Part shown: piece by piece, positions 24,971 to 34,225 of the stretch
How the letters are laid out: each line of letters starts with the position of its first letter
Position numbering within the stretch: the first letter of the stretch is position 1
Assembly (NCBI RefSeq): GCF_900167435.1
Contig: NZ_FUWS01000001.1
Location: 601,313-665,312, forward strand
DNA length: 64,000 nucleotides
Origin: Marinactinospora thermotolerans DSM 45154
GTDB lineage: Bacteria > Actinomycetota > Actinomycetes > Streptosporangiales > Streptosporangiaceae
Reading direction: 5' to 3'
The notes under the pieces: model-generated
What the model saw: only the letters and a program-made list of their open reading frames with translations
Told to the model about the DNA's origin: nothing
Database searches by the model: none
Program-made: the position numbers and the translations under genes

Positions 24971-26743
24971 TCACCTCTTGGCGTACATCCGCTCGACCTC
25001 ACCGGCGTAGCGTTCCAGGATGGCCGAACGGCGCAGCTTGAGGGTCGGGGTCAGCGTCGCGTCCTCCTCGGAGAAGGCACCGGGCAGGATGGTGAAGCGG
25101 CGAATCGACTCGGCCTTGGAGACCTGCCGGTTGGCGGCGTCGATCGCCTCCTGAACTTCGGCGCGCACCTCCTCGGAGTCCGGTCCCCCCTCCCTGCGGG
25201 CCAGGGCCTCGCCGTCCAGGGTGATGAGCGCGGTCACGAAGGGGCGGCCATCGCCCAGCACCATGCACTGGTTGACCAGCGGGTGCTCACGCACCCGGTC
25301 CTCCATGGGGCCGGGGACGACGTTCTTCCCGCCCGCGGTCACCAGGATCTCCTTCTTGCGGCCGATGATGCGCAGGTTGCCCTCGGCGTCGAACTCGCCG
25401 AGGTCGCCGGTGGCGAACCAGCCGTCGGTGAAGGCGCCGCGGGTCTCGGCCTCGTTGTTCCAGTAGCGGGTGAAGGTCTGCTCCCCCTTGACCAGGATCT
25501 CCCCGTCCTGCGCGATGCGGATCGACGCTCCGGGCAGGGGAATGCCGACCGTTCCGGGGCGGACCCGGCCGGGCCGGGTGGCCGCGACGGCCGCGGTGGT
25601 CTCGGTGAGCCCGTAGCCCTCGATGACCTCCAGCCCCATCCCCCGGTAGAAGTGCAGCAGCCGTGGCTCCAGTGTCCCGCCGCCGGAGATCACGCGGGTG
25701 GCCTCCCCGCCGAGCGCCCCGAGGACCCTCTGGTACACCAGCCGGTCGAACACCGCGCGGCGCAGGCGCAGCAGGGGTCCGGGGCCGCCCTCGTCGAGGG
25801 AGCGGCTGTAGGCGACGGCGGTGGCGCGCGCCGCCGCGAAGATCCGGCCCTTGAGTCCCGTGCCCGCCTGGGTCTGGGCCGTGGCGTGGATCTTCTCCAG
25901 GACGTAGGGCACGGCCAGCAGGAAGGTGGGTCGGAAGGTGGTCAGGTCGTCCAGGAGCGAACGCACGCTGGGAGTGTGGGCGAGCCGGACCCCGGCGTGG
26001 ATCGCGCAGATCTCCACCATGCGGCCGAACACGTGGGCCAGGGGCAGGAAGAGCAGTGTCCTGGGGCGCCGGCCGGCCGCGTCGGGGCGGAAGAGTTCGG
26101 GGAGCGCGGCGATGATGTTGTCCACCTCGGCGAAGAAGTTCGCGTGGGTGAGGACGCATCCCTTGGGCGATCCGGTGGTGCCCGAGGTGTAGACGATGGT
26201 CGCCGGATCCCGGGGGGAGACGGCCGCCCTGCGGCGGCTCACCTCCTCTTCGGGGATGTCCGCGCCCGCGGCGCGCAGGGTGTCGACCGCCCCCTCCTCG
26301 ACCGTCCAGACGTGGCGTAGTCCGGTCAGGTCGGTTCGCAGCCCTTCGATGACCGCGGCGCGTTCGGCGGTGTCGGTGAGGCAGGCGCGGGCGCCGGAGT
26401 CACCGAGGATCCAGCGGATCTGCCCTTCCGAGGAGGAGGGGTAGATCGGTACCGGGACGGCGCCGGCGGCCCACAGGGCGTAGTCGAACAGCGTCCATTC
26501 GAACGCGTTGTCGGCCAGCAGGCCGACGCGGTCCCCGACCTCGATCCCCGCGGCGATCAGGCCGCGGGCGACGGCGGTCACCTGGGTGGCGAAGTCACCC
26601 GCGGTGACACCGGTCCAGCAGCCCTCCTGTTTGCGGTCGAGCATGACCTCTTCGGGGGCCTCGGCCGCGCGGGCGTACAGGGGCTCGGCCAGTCCCCCCT
26701 CGGTGGGAGGGGTGGCCATAGCGGGGGCGGAACGTTCCTTCAT
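24971..26743 (-). CDS. Long-chain fatty-acid-CoA ligase (FadD-like)
   Basis: ANL-superfamily enzyme that activates a fatty acid to acyl-AMP and then acyl-CoA. It has 590 residues. The AMP-binding P-loop ATIVYTSGTTGSPKGCVLTH is near residue 185, followed by LLFLPLAHVFGRMVEI, the linker GYGLTETTAAVAATRPG, the ATP-site DGWFATGDLGEFDAEGNLRI, and GRKKEILVTAGGKNV of the C-terminal lid, typical of the large FadD15-type ligases. ATG at 26743 is preceded by AAGGAG at good spacing; an upstream ATG at 26782 is possible. The thioesterase gene 45 bp upstream runs the same way, so the two may form an operon. Confidence 0.93.
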   Translation of the reverse strand: MKERSAPAMATPPTEGGLAEPLYARAAEAPEEVMLDRKQEGCWTGVTAGDFATQVTAVARGLIAAGIEVGDRVGLLADNAFEWTLFDYALWAAGAVPVPIYPSSSEGQIRWILGDSGARACLTDTAERAAVIEGLRTDLTGLRHVWTVEEGAVDTLRAAGADIPEEEVSRRRAAVSPRDPATIVYTSGTTGSPKGCVLTHANFFAEVDNIIAALPELFRPDAAGRRPRTLLFLPLAHVFGRMVEICAIHAGVRLAHTPSVRSLLDDLTTFRPTFLLAVPYVLEKIHATAQTQAGTGLKGRIFAAARATAVAYSRSLDEGGPGPLLRLRRAVFDRLVYQRVLGALGGEATRVISGGGTLEPRLLHFYRGMGLEVIEGYGLTETTAAVAATRPGRVRPGTVGIPLPGASIRIAQDGEILVKGEQTFTRYWNNEAETRGAFTDGWFATGDLGEFDAEGNLRIIGRKKEILVTAGGKNVVPGPMEDRVREHPLVNQCMVLGDGRPFVTALITLDGEALARREGGPDSEEVRAEVQEAIDAANRQVSKAESIRRFTILPGAFSEEDATLTPTLKLRRSAILERYAGEVERMYAKR

Positions 26744-26788
26744 GGTCTCCTTGCCTACACCCACGCCCGCGGTGGCGGACACGCGCCC

Positions 26789-27448
26789 CTATCCGGGCAG
26801 CGCGATCTGCACCATGATCGCGGTGCCTTCGGCGGTGATCTCACCGTTGTGGCGGATCTCGGCCGACACGAACACCTTGCGGCGCTCGGTTCCGGTCACC
26901 CGAGAGGTCACCGTCAACGGCGCGTTGAGGGGCGTGGGCTTACGGTAGTCGACGGTGAGGTTGGCGGTGAGCCCGGGCATGCCGGCCACGCCGGCGGCGG
27001 CGCCCAGCGCCTGGTCGAGCATGGCGGCGATCCAACCGCCGTGGACGAGGCCGGGCGGCCCCTGGTAGGTGCCGTTGAGAGTGACCTCGCCGCGCAGTCC
27101 ACCGTCGGCCTCGGTGAGCTCCAGGGGCGGCGCCGTGGGGTTGACCGGTCCGGACACGAGGTTGGTGAGGGTGTTGTACTCGATCCGCCCGTCGGGGTGG
27201 CGCTGGCGCAGCATCGCGCCGGTCATGCGGCGCGTGGCGCCGAGCCGTTCGGTGAGCGCGGCCACGGCGGCGCCGGCCTCGGCGAGTTCGGCGGGGTCCG
27301 CCTCGGTGTGGGCGACCGCGTCGGCGAGCGCGCGCACCTGGTCGACCAGGGCGATCAGCTCAGCAGGCAGCGCCTCCGCCTCGACCACGGTGAGGCCGTA
27401 GTCGGCGGGATCGGGGAGTTCGGCGACCGGCTCTGCGTGGACCGTCAT
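26789..27448 (-). CDS. PaaI-type hotdog-fold thioesterase
   Basis: A 219-residue protein. The C-terminal 120 residues form a hotdog domain with LVHGGWIAAMLDQALGAAA, the HGG motif of acyl-CoA thioesterases, and closing strands LTVTSRVTGTERRKVFVSAE. The N-terminal 85 residues are a helical extension rich in Ala and Glu (RALADAVAHTEADPAELAE) that is not part of the fold. It lies upstream of and in line with a FadD-type ligase, so it probably hydrolyses acyl-CoA in the same lipid context. Substrate chain length cannot be told. Confidence 0.87.
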   Translation of the reverse strand: MTVHAEPVAELPDPADYGLTVVEAEALPAELIALVDQVRALADAVAHTEADPAELAEAGAAVAALTERLGATRRMTGAMLRQRHPDGRIEYNTLTNLVSGPVNPTAPPLELTEADGGLRGEVTLNGTYQGPPGLVHGGWIAAMLDQALGAAAGVAGMPGLTANLTVDYRKPTPLNAPLTVTSRVTGTERRKVFVSAEIRHNGEITAEGTAIMVQIALPG

Positions 27449-27601
27449 GGGTGTTCGTCAGCTTTCTCGTCCGCGTCGTGGTGGGGGTGCCCATCACTGA
27501 ACCGAATCCTACTGGCCGGTAACCACAGAGGTCGGGGCCCGGCCTGTGGGATCGGTGACATCGGGCCGTTCGCCCGGCCCGCCCAGAGGTGGGGGCGGTG
27601 G

Positions 27602-28030
27602 TCAGGTCAGCGCCTTGCGCATGCCCAGGTGCGGGATCCCCGCGTCGAGGAACTCCTCACCGAAGGCGGTGTAGCCGAGCCGCTCGTAGAATCCCCGTGC
27701 GTGCGTCTGGGCGTGCAGCTCGATCGAGGAGAGGCGGCGTTGACGCGCCCGTTCCTCCACCGCGCGGACCAGCGCCGCACCCAGCCCGGTGCCACGCGCG
27801 CGCTTGAGGACGGCGAGCCGGCCCAGCAGCGCGGTCTCCCCCTCCACGACGAGGCGGCAGGTGCCCGACGCCACGCCGTCCACCTTGGCGAGGAAGTGCT
27901 CGGCGTCACGATCGCGGGCGTCTCGCTCCTCCTCGATGGGAACGTCCTGTTCCGCGACGAAGACGGCGCCGCGGATCACGAAGACCTGGTCACGGTCCTC
28001 ACACCGATCGACGATGACGATTTCAACCAC
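27602..28030 (-). CDS. GNAT-family N-acetyltransferase (ElaA-like)
   Basis: A 142-residue GNAT protein. The acetyl-CoA-binding region is LLGRLAVLKRARGTGLGAAL (motif A, R/Q-x-x-G-x-G/A), followed by IELHAQTHARGFYERLGYTA and the C-terminal EEFLDAGIPHLGMRKAL, which resembles ElaA. The start is a GTG at 28030, with a TAAGCT box eight bases upstream, so the transcript may be leaderless. Substrate unknown. Upstream lies a stretch of about 500 bp with only a gene remnant. Confidence 0.87.
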   Translation of the reverse strand: MVEIVIVDRCEDRDQVFVIRGAVFVAEQDVPIEEERDARDRDAEHFLAKVDGVASGTCRLVVEGETALLGRLAVLKRARGTGLGAALVRAVEERARQRRLSSIELHAQTHARGFYERLGYTAFGEEFLDAGIPHLGMRKALT

Positions 28031-28090
28031 GAAGAGACAGCTTATGCCCTTTCGACGGTTTCTCTCGTGTCGAGCGACCGGACGGCGCTG

Positions 28091-28357
28091 TCAGACCTCC
28101 GCCGGGATCGCCGCGAGCAGCGCGGCACGCTCGGGCGTGCTCTCCAGGCCGATCCACTCATGAAGCGCCTGAGTCCCCACCCTGGCCGGCCCGGCCCCGT
28201 CGAGGGCGGGTGGTCCGAGCACGCCGATCCTGATGGTGTCGGCGGGCGTCCCGCGGCAACGCCCCACCGCGCGGGCCGCCGTGGCGAGGACGTCATGGGC
28301 CTCGGCCGCCCGGCGGCTGGACAACTCCCGCGCACCGTGGTCGCAGGGGACGGGGCC
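28091..28357 (-). pseudogene. Possible 3' remnant of an unidentified gene
   Basis: Of the 548 bp between the GNAT start and the VOC remnant, about 89 codons on the minus strand ending at 28091 look coding: high GC3, a helix-like ELSSRRAAEAHDVLATAARAV, then DTIRIGVLGPPALDGAG and HEWIGLESTPERAALLAAIP. No start codon with a plausible N-terminus precedes them and the upstream frame turns into Arg/Pro-rich nonsense. I do not recognise the family. It may be the tail of a decayed gene or a chance open frame. The rest of the interval holds nothing I can support. Confidence 0.3.
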
Positions 28358-28578
28358 GCAGGCACGGCACCGGCGCGACCGGCGCCTTCGCCCGCCGCCA
28401 CTCCCTGCGCTGCGGGCTGCCCGCCTGGGCGATGGACGGGCGCGGCCGGCCTGCCGGCATGGCTCACCGGTCCACGGCCGGGGAACGGGGCGCGCGGACG
28501 ACGTCCCGGTTCCGGGCGGTCCGGCCCGGTGACGCGCGCGGCCGCCGCAGCGTAGCCGTCCGGTGGGACGGCGCCCGG

Positions 28579-28999
28579 TCAGGAGGCCGCGGGCGACGCG
28601 GCGGTGATCTGCCAGACGTGCCCGTCGGGGTCGGCGAGGGTCACCGCGTATCCCCACGGTCGGTGCCCGGGTTCGCTGATCACCTCGCCGCCCGGCCCGG
28701 CCGGCCCGGGCGGCCAGGTCGGTGACGTCACGTTCAGTGACGACCGTCGTGTTCAGAAGGCACTCGCTGGTTCCCGACGGCGCGATCCCCCGGTCACCGA
28801 GGGCCCAGCCGAACCCGCCCGTGGGAACGAACATCAGGCGTGTCTGTTCGCCGATCGGGTACTGCAACGGCTCGGGTACGCCGTCCTCGGCCGGCGCGCC
28901 GATCGGCTCGAAACCGAAGGCGTCACGGTAGAAGGCCATCGTGCGTCGTCGATCGGCGATGGGCAGTCCGATGACGAAAACGCCTGTGGGCGAGGACAT
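28579..28999 (-). pseudogene. Frameshifted VOC (glyoxalase-like) protein gene
   Basis: The gene begins with an ATG at 28999 (VFVIGLPIADRRRTMAFYRD, a normal VOC N-terminus) and reads well to about residue 95 (SECLLNTTVVTERDVTDLAA). The family C-terminus continues in another frame: GGEVISEPGHRPWGYAVTLA then DPDGHVWQITAASPAAS and a stop at 28579. The shift falls in the G/C run near 28690-28708; removing one G would restore a single frame of about 139 residues. Either a real frameshift mutation or a sequencing error in a GC-only stretch. Function when intact: metal-dependent dioxygenase/glyoxalase-superfamily protein of unknown substrate. Confidence 0.85.
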
Positions 29000-29634
29000 G
29001 GGAGACTCCGCTCGTGGTCGTCCACTGTGAGGAACCACCGTAGGGTCCGCTAGTGACCTTCGGCGGGGGAGCGCGGCCGGCCGGTCCCGTGGCGAGGCGG
29101 CGGGCCTCCCCCACGGCCACCGGTCCGGCGCCGCGCGTCGGTCGTGGCACGCCCGGCCGGGCGTTCGCCCCGCCCGCAGGGCTCTTCTGCGGAGCCGGGT
29201 AGGGGCGGATCCACGTGCCGCCCCCGCGCGGCAAAGGAGTCCCGTGAGTCCGTGGACCGCCATGCTCGGCGCGGCCGGGGTGCTGCCCGCTGAAGCCCGC
29301 CGGTCGTGCCGCCTGCTCCGGCACCCCTGGCACGCGGCTTCGCCCTGACGTTGCCGGTGGCGTTGGCGGGCGCGCTCATCGTGGTCGACGCTGCCCGGCC
29401 GGCCGGTCGTGAGCGCGGCGGCTGTGGCGCCGGCCCTGCGCGTCCCGTCCCCGTCGGTGCTCCCGGAGGCCGCCGTGGCGGCCGCGGGGCGCGCGCCGGG
29501 CCGGTGACCGATGTCCGGCCCGTAGCGGCGCCGGACCTGCTGTGGCCGCGTGTGCGCCTTCACCCGTGGCCCCGGACGTGACAGCGTGGAGCCGACGACG
29601 CCCGTGTTCCTTGCGATGACGGAAGGCTCCCGCT
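29000..29634. other. 635-bp interval without an intact gene
   Basis: Both strands carry open frames, but their products are Arg/Pro/Gly-rich and lack family features. A plus-strand stretch starting near 29244 reads sensibly for about 30 codons and then runs into a stop, which hints at a decayed short gene. The last 50 bp should hold the promoter of the TPP enzyme gene. I see no repeats, RNA gene or insertion element. Confidence 0.5.
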
Positions 29635-31338
29635 GTGTCCCACACCCCTCTGCCCCCTCCCGAGGCCGTCCCCGCCACCACCGCAGCCGAGCAGACGGTG
29701 GAGGTCCTGGCCGCGGCCGGCGTCCGGCGCTGTTACACGGTTCCCGGCGAAAGCTTCCTGGAGCTGACCGACGCGCTGGAGCGGCATCCGGACATGACCT
29801 TGGTGTCGACCCGGCACGAGAACGGCGCCGGCTTCATGGCCGGTGCCGAGGCCAGGCTGACGGGCCGGCCCGCGGTGGCGGCGGCGACGCGCGGCCCCGG
29901 TGCGGCGAACCTCGCGGTGGGGGTGCACGCCGCGGCGCAGGACTCCCTGCCGATGGTCGTGTTCCTCGGCCAGGTCGAAACCGCCCACCTGGGCCGTGAG
30001 GCGTTCCAGGAGGTCGATCTCACCGCGTTCTACTCCCCCATCACGAAGTGGGCGACGACGGTGACCCGCGCCGACCGGCTGGCCGAGGTGACGGCCCAGG
30101 CCGTCCGGGTGGCGACCACGGGGCGCCCGGGCCCGGTGGCGATCGCCGTTCCCGGCGACCTGTTCGGGCAGCGGGTGACGCCCTTGATGGTGCCGCCACC
30201 GCCCCCGGCGGCGCCGCTCCCGTCGATCGACGCGCGCGAACGCGACCGGATCGCCTCCTGGCTGGCCTCGGCGCGGCGGCCGGTGATCATCGCCGGGGGT
30301 GGGGCCCGTGACGCGCGCGATGCGCTGGTGAGGACCGCCGAACGGTTCGGGGCCGGTGTCTACACGTCCTGGCGGCGCCAGGACGTGTTCCCCAACGATC
30401 ACCCGCTGTACCTGGGCCACCTGGGCCTGGGCTGTCCTGCGGCGACCCTTCGGGCGCTCGAGGAGGCCGACGCGGTCCTCGTCGCCGGTTCGCGGCTGGG
30501 GGATGTCACCACCCAGGGCTACCGGCTGCCCGCCATCGGAGCGGACGGGACGTCTCGCGTCGCCCAGATCGACATCGACCCCGCCCAGGTCGGCTCGTCG
30601 ATGCCGGTGCGCTTCGGGGTCGTCGCCGACGTCGCACGGGCCTTGGGCGCGCTCGCCGACGTCGAGGTCGAGGTCACCGAACGCGCCTGGTCGGAGCGTC
30701 ACCACGACTGGGAGCGGTCCACCCTCTCCTCCCCGGTCCCCGACAGCGGCGCGCCGGGACTGCTGCACCCCTGGCAGGTCGTGGCGGCGATGCGCCGGGT
30801 CCTCCCCGATGACGCCATCGTCACCAACGACGCCGGCAACTTCGCCGCCTTCCTCCACCGCGGCTGGATCTACCGCCACCCCCGCACCCAGCTCGCCTCG
30901 ACCAGCGGGGCGATGGGCTATGCCGTGCCGGCCGCGGTCGCCGCGAAACTGGTGGAGCCGCGACGCCACGTCGTCGCGGTGGCCGGCGACGGCGGTGTGC
31001 TGATGACCGGCCAGGAGCTGGAGACGGCCGCGCGGCTGGGATTGGCGTTGACGGTCGTGGTGTTCCAGAACGGGTTGTACGGGACCATCGCCATGCATCA
31101 GGCCCGGGACCTGGGCCGGATGGCCGCGGTGGACATCAGCGGTCCCCTGGACCTGGCCTCCTACGCGCGCGGCCTCAGCGCCCGCGGCGTGACGGCGACC
31201 ACCGTGGCCGAACTGGAGAAGGCGCTCGTCTCGGCGGCGGAGGCCGAAGGGCCGACGCTGGTCGACGTGCGCACCGACCCCGACGCGATCAGCCCTTCGG
31301 CGACGTTGACCGGGCTGCTGGCACGGCACCGGGGGTGA
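29635..31338 (+). CDS. Thiamine diphosphate-dependent acetolactate synthase-like enzyme
   Basis: A 567-residue three-domain TPP enzyme. The N-terminal Pyr domain has the catalytic Glu in STRHENGAGFMAGAEARLTG; the central domain has PVIIAGGGARDA; the C-terminal PP domain has the TPP/Mg motif AGDGGVLMTG followed by FQNGLYGT. This matches acetolactate synthase large-subunit-like proteins. No regulatory small subunit follows, so it is unlikely to be the anabolic IlvB, and a decarboxylase or other carboligase is possible. GTG at 29635. It converges with a LysR gene 20 bp away. Confidence 0.85.
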   Translation: MSHTPLPPPEAVPATTAAEQTVEVLAAAGVRRCYTVPGESFLELTDALERHPDMTLVSTRHENGAGFMAGAEARLTGRPAVAAATRGPGAANLAVGVHAAAQDSLPMVVFLGQVETAHLGREAFQEVDLTAFYSPITKWATTVTRADRLAEVTAQAVRVATTGRPGPVAIAVPGDLFGQRVTPLMVPPPPPAAPLPSIDARERDRIASWLASARRPVIIAGGGARDARDALVRTAERFGAGVYTSWRRQDVFPNDHPLYLGHLGLGCPAATLRALEEADAVLVAGSRLGDVTTQGYRLPAIGADGTSRVAQIDIDPAQVGSSMPVRFGVVADVARALGALADVEVEVTERAWSERHHDWERSTLSSPVPDSGAPGLLHPWQVVAAMRRVLPDDAIVTNDAGNFAAFLHRGWIYRHPRTQLASTSGAMGYAVPAAVAAKLVEPRRHVVAVAGDGGVLMTGQELETAARLGLALTVVVFQNGLYGTIAMHQARDLGRMAAVDISGPLDLASYARGLSARGVTATTVAELEKALVSAAEAEGPTLVDVRTDPDAISPSATLTGLLARHRG

Positions 31339-31357
31339 GCCCGAGCGGCCGGCCGGG

Positions 31358-32263
31358 TCACTCCTCCGCGGCGCCGACCGCCTCGCGCAGCGCCCGCACC
31401 GTCGCCCTGATCGCCGGGCGGCGCCCCGCGTCGGCCCTCCAGAAGACGTAGACCTGACGGACGAGCGCCGGCTGGACCGGGACCAGGCGCACCCCCTCGG
31501 GGACCGGTCCCCGGCCCAGCCGCGGCATGACGGCCGCCCCCAGTCCCGCGGCGATCATGGCGAGCTTGGTCTGGTGCTCCTCGACGCTGTGGGCGATGTC
31601 GGGTTCGACCCCGCGGGCGCGCAGCATTCCGTGCAGCCAGTCGTCGCAGATCGAGCCGCGGGTCCAGCTGATCCAGCGTTCGCCGGCGACCTCGTCGAAG
31701 TCGACGAGGTCCCGGTGGGCGAGGGGGTGTCCCGCGGGTAACGCGATGTCGGCGACGTCCTCCATCAGCGGCGCCTTGGCCATTGCGCCGGGAAGGGGGA
31801 TGGGAGCGCCGGTCCAGTCCACGACGATCGCCATGTCGGACTCGCCACGCGCCACGGCGGGCACGCTCTCGTCGGGCTCCTGCTCGCGTAGCTCTACTCG
31901 CAGCCCCGGGTGGAGTTCGCGCAGGAGGACCAGGGCGGTGGGGGCCAGTCCGCGCGCGGCCGTGGCGATCGCCGACAGCACGAGGTGGCCGCCCACCTCG
32001 TCGCGGTGCGCCTCCAGGTCGGCCTCGGCGCGCCGGACCAGGGAGAGGATCTGTGAGGCGTGTTCGACGAGGATTTCGGCGGCCTCCGTGAGACGGATGC
32101 CCCGGCCGTTGCGCTCCACCAGGGGCTGGCCGACCTCACGCTCCAATTTGGCCAGCTGCTGGGAGACGGCCGAGCTGGTGACGTGCAACTCCTCGGCGGC
32201 CCGGTTGAGCGAACCGTTCACCGCGATCGCGTGGAGGACACGCATCCGCTCCACGTTCAGCAT
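31358..32263 (-). CDS. LysR-family transcriptional regulator
   Basis: A 301-residue LysR regulator. The N-terminal winged helix-turn-helix is clear (VLHAIAVNGSLNRAAEELHV then SSAVSQQLAKLEREVGQPLV), with a linker helix and two-lobed effector-binding domain (LVLSAIATAARGLAPTALV; VEEHQTKLAMIAAGLGAAVM). It is divergent from an EamA transporter with 73 bp between them, so control of that exporter and of itself is likely. Its ATG follows a TAGCAT box by 7 nt, suggesting a leaderless message. Effector unknown. Confidence 0.93.
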   Translation of the reverse strand: MLNVERMRVLHAIAVNGSLNRAAEELHVTSSAVSQQLAKLEREVGQPLVERNGRGIRLTEAAEILVEHASQILSLVRRAEADLEAHRDEVGGHLVLSAIATAARGLAPTALVLLRELHPGLRVELREQEPDESVPAVARGESDMAIVVDWTGAPIPLPGAMAKAPLMEDVADIALPAGHPLAHRDLVDFDEVAGERWISWTRGSICDDWLHGMLRARGVEPDIAHSVEEHQTKLAMIAAGLGAAVMPRLGRGPVPEGVRLVPVQPALVRQVYVFWRADAGRRPAIRATVRALREAVGAAEE

Positions 32264-32270
32264 GTAAGGA

Positions 32271-32276
32271 ATGCTA
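32271..32276 (-). promoter_or_regulatory. Putative -10 box of the lysR gene (leaderless)
   Basis: On the minus strand TAGCAT is followed by TCCTTAC and the ATG. The 73-bp interval to the EamA gene is AT-rich and includes CTTAAG at 32285-32290, a candidate part of a LysR operator; the full operator cannot be defined by eye. Confidence 0.5.
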
Positions 32277-32336
32277 ACCCACCGCTTAAGAACATTGAAG
32301 TAGTCCTAAGACCCGTCAGAACGCTACAAACAAGAC

Positions 32337-33317
32337 ATGAACCTCACGGCCCCGTCGCCTCGTCCCTTCGGCCGCCTCCGCCACGACTGGCGTCCCCGCT
32401 TCCTGCTCCTCGTCCTCATCTGGGGCCTGAGCTTCATGTTCATCAAGATCGGCGCCACGGAGCTGGGACCGGTGCAGATCGCCTTGGCCCGCGTCGTCAC
32501 CGGAGCGCTGGCACTGGTCCCCGTCCTGTGGCTGCTCGGAGGCCGCCTGCCGCGTGACCTCCGGGTGTGGGCGCACCTGAGTGTCGCGGCGTTCTTCCTC
32601 AACACGCTGCCCTTCACGCTGTTCGGCTACGCCGGCGGGCAGATCCCCTCGTCCGTGGCGGGCGTCGCCAACTCCGCGACGCCCCTGTTCACCCTGCTGG
32701 TGTCCCTGCTCGTCTTGCCGCAGGAACGGCCGACACGCCGCCGTCTGGCCGGGCTGGCCACCGGTTTCGCGGGGGTGATCGTGGTGTCGGGGGTGTGGCA
32801 GGGCGATACCGGGCCGGCTCCCGCGGGCCTGGCCGCGGCGTTCGCGGCGGCGCTGTGCTACGGCATCGGACTGCCCTACATGCGGCGCTTCCTCACCGGC
32901 GGCGAGTACGGCCCACTGGAGTTGTCGGCCGCTCAGCTTCTGGCCGGCAGCGCGCAGCTCCTCCTCATCGTCCCCTTCGCCGGGGGCCTGCCCGGGGCGG
33001 TCTCCCCGCGCGTCGTCTTGGCCATGCTCGCCCTGGGCGCGCTCGGCACCGGCCTGGCCTACGTGCTGCAGTACGGGGTGGTGAGCGCGGCGGGGGCGAC
33101 GGTCGCCTCGACCGTGACCTACCTGCTCCCGGTCGTGGCGATGGCCGCCGGTGTGCTGCTGCTCGGCGAGTCGCCGTCGTGGAACCAGGTGGTGGGGGCC
33201 GTGGTCATCATCGCCGGAGCGCTGCTGTGCCAGGCCCCGTCACGGCCGTCCCCGGCATCGCCGGGCCCCTCCTCGGCGCAGACCGACGCGCCGCCGCTTC
33301 AGTCCTCCCGGAGCTGA
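32337..33317 (+). CDS. EamA-family (DMT superfamily) transporter
   Basis: A 326-residue inner-membrane protein with ten hydrophobic segments in two EamA repeats: the first begins [20 protein letters not shown] and includes [19 protein letters not shown], the second includes [19 protein letters not shown] and ends [15 protein letters not shown]. Members export amino acids and related metabolites (for example RhtA or YdcZ types); the cargo here is unknown. The last 25 residues are Pro/Ser-rich and cytoplasmic. It is divergently paired with a LysR gene, a common arrangement for inducible exporters. Confidence 0.92.
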   Translation: MNLTAPSPRPFGRLRHDWRPRFLLLVLIWGLSFMFIKIGATELGPVQIALARVVTGALALVPVLWLLGGRLPRDLRVWAHLSVAAFFLNTLPFTLFGYAGGQIPSSVAGVANSATPLFTLLVSLLVLPQERPTRRRLAGLATGFAGVIVVSGVWQGDTGPAPAGLAAAFAAALCYGIGLPYMRRFLTGGEYGPLELSAAQLLAGSAQLLLIVPFAGGLPGAVSPRVVLAMLALGALGTGLAYVLQYGVVSAAGATVASTVTYLLPVVAMAAGVLLLGESPSWNQVVGAVVIIAGALLCQAPSRPSPASPGPSSAQTDAPPLQSSRS

Positions 33318-34225
33318 TCGACGGCCTTGCGCAGATCCTCGGGATAGGGGCTCTCGAACTCCACCGGGCGTCCCTCGGTGGGGTGCTCGAAACCGAGCCG
33401 GACGGCGTGCAGCCACTGGCGGTGGACCCCCAGCCGGTCGGCCAGCGTGGGGTCGGCACCGTAGAGGTGGTCACCGACGCAGGGATGGCGCAGGGCCGCC
33501 ATGTGGACGCGGATCTGGTGGGTGCGGCCGGTCTCGAGCTTGATCTCCAGCAGGCTGGCGGCGCGGAACGCCTCCAGCGTGTCGTAGTGGGTGATCGAGG
33601 GACGGCCCCCGGCGACGACGGCGAACCTGCCGTCTCCGGAGGGGTGCCGGTCGATGGGGGCGTCGACCGTGCCGCGCAGCGGGTCGGGGTGGCCCTGGAC
33701 CAGGGTGTGGTAGCGCTTGTCGACCGTGCGCTCCTTGAAGGCCCGCTTGAGGACGCTGTAGGCGACCTCGCTCTTGGCGACCACCATCAGGCCGGTCGTG
33801 TTGGCGTCCAGGCGGTGCACGATCCCCTGCCGCTCGGCCGCCCCGCTGGTGGCGAGCTGCACGCCGGAGGCGAGCAGTCCCTCCAGTACCGAGGGGCCGG
33901 TCCAGCCGACGGTCGGGTGGGCGACCACACCGACCGGCTTGTCGACGACGACGATGTCGGCGTCCTCGTAGACGATGGTCATCCCGGGCACCGGGTCGGG
34001 GCGCGGAACGGGGGCGCTGGGCGGCGGCGGCAGTGTCACATCGAGCCAGGAACCCGCCTGGACCCGGTCGGATTTGGCCCCCGCGGCGCCGTCCACCAGG
34101 ACGTCGCCGGCGGCGACGAGTTCGGCGGCCCTGGTACGGGACAGCCCGAACATGCGCGCGATGGCGGCGTCGAGCCGGTCGCCTTCCAGACCGTCCGGCA
34201 CGGGCATGCTGCGCCGATCACTCAC
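33299..34225 (-). CDS. rluD: RluA/RluD-family pseudouridine synthase
   Basis: Isomerises uridine to pseudouridine, most likely in 23S rRNA. It has 308 residues. An N-terminal S4 RNA-binding domain ([20 protein letters not shown] then VLVDG) precedes the catalytic domain, whose motif [15 protein letters not shown] holds the catalytic Asp; [14 protein letters not shown] and [15 protein letters not shown] are further family marks. The GTG at 34225 overlaps the lspA end by eight bases, so the two genes are coupled, the usual actinobacterial arrangement. Confidence 0.93.
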   Translation of the reverse strand: MSDRRSMPVPDGLEGDRLDAAIARMFGLSRTRAAELVAAGDVLVDGAAGAKSDRVQAGSWLDVTLPPPPSAPVPRPDPVPGMTIVYEDADIVVVDKPVGVVAHPTVGWTGPSVLEGLLASGVQLATSGAAERQGIVHRLDANTTGLMVVAKSEVAYSVLKRAFKERTVDKRYHTLVQGHPDPLRGTVDAPIDRHPSGDGRFAVVAGGRPSITHYDTLEAFRAASLLEIKLETGRTHQIRVHMAALRHPCVGDHLYGADPTLADRLGVHRQWLHAVRLGFEHPTEGRPVEFESPYPEDLRKAVDQLRED

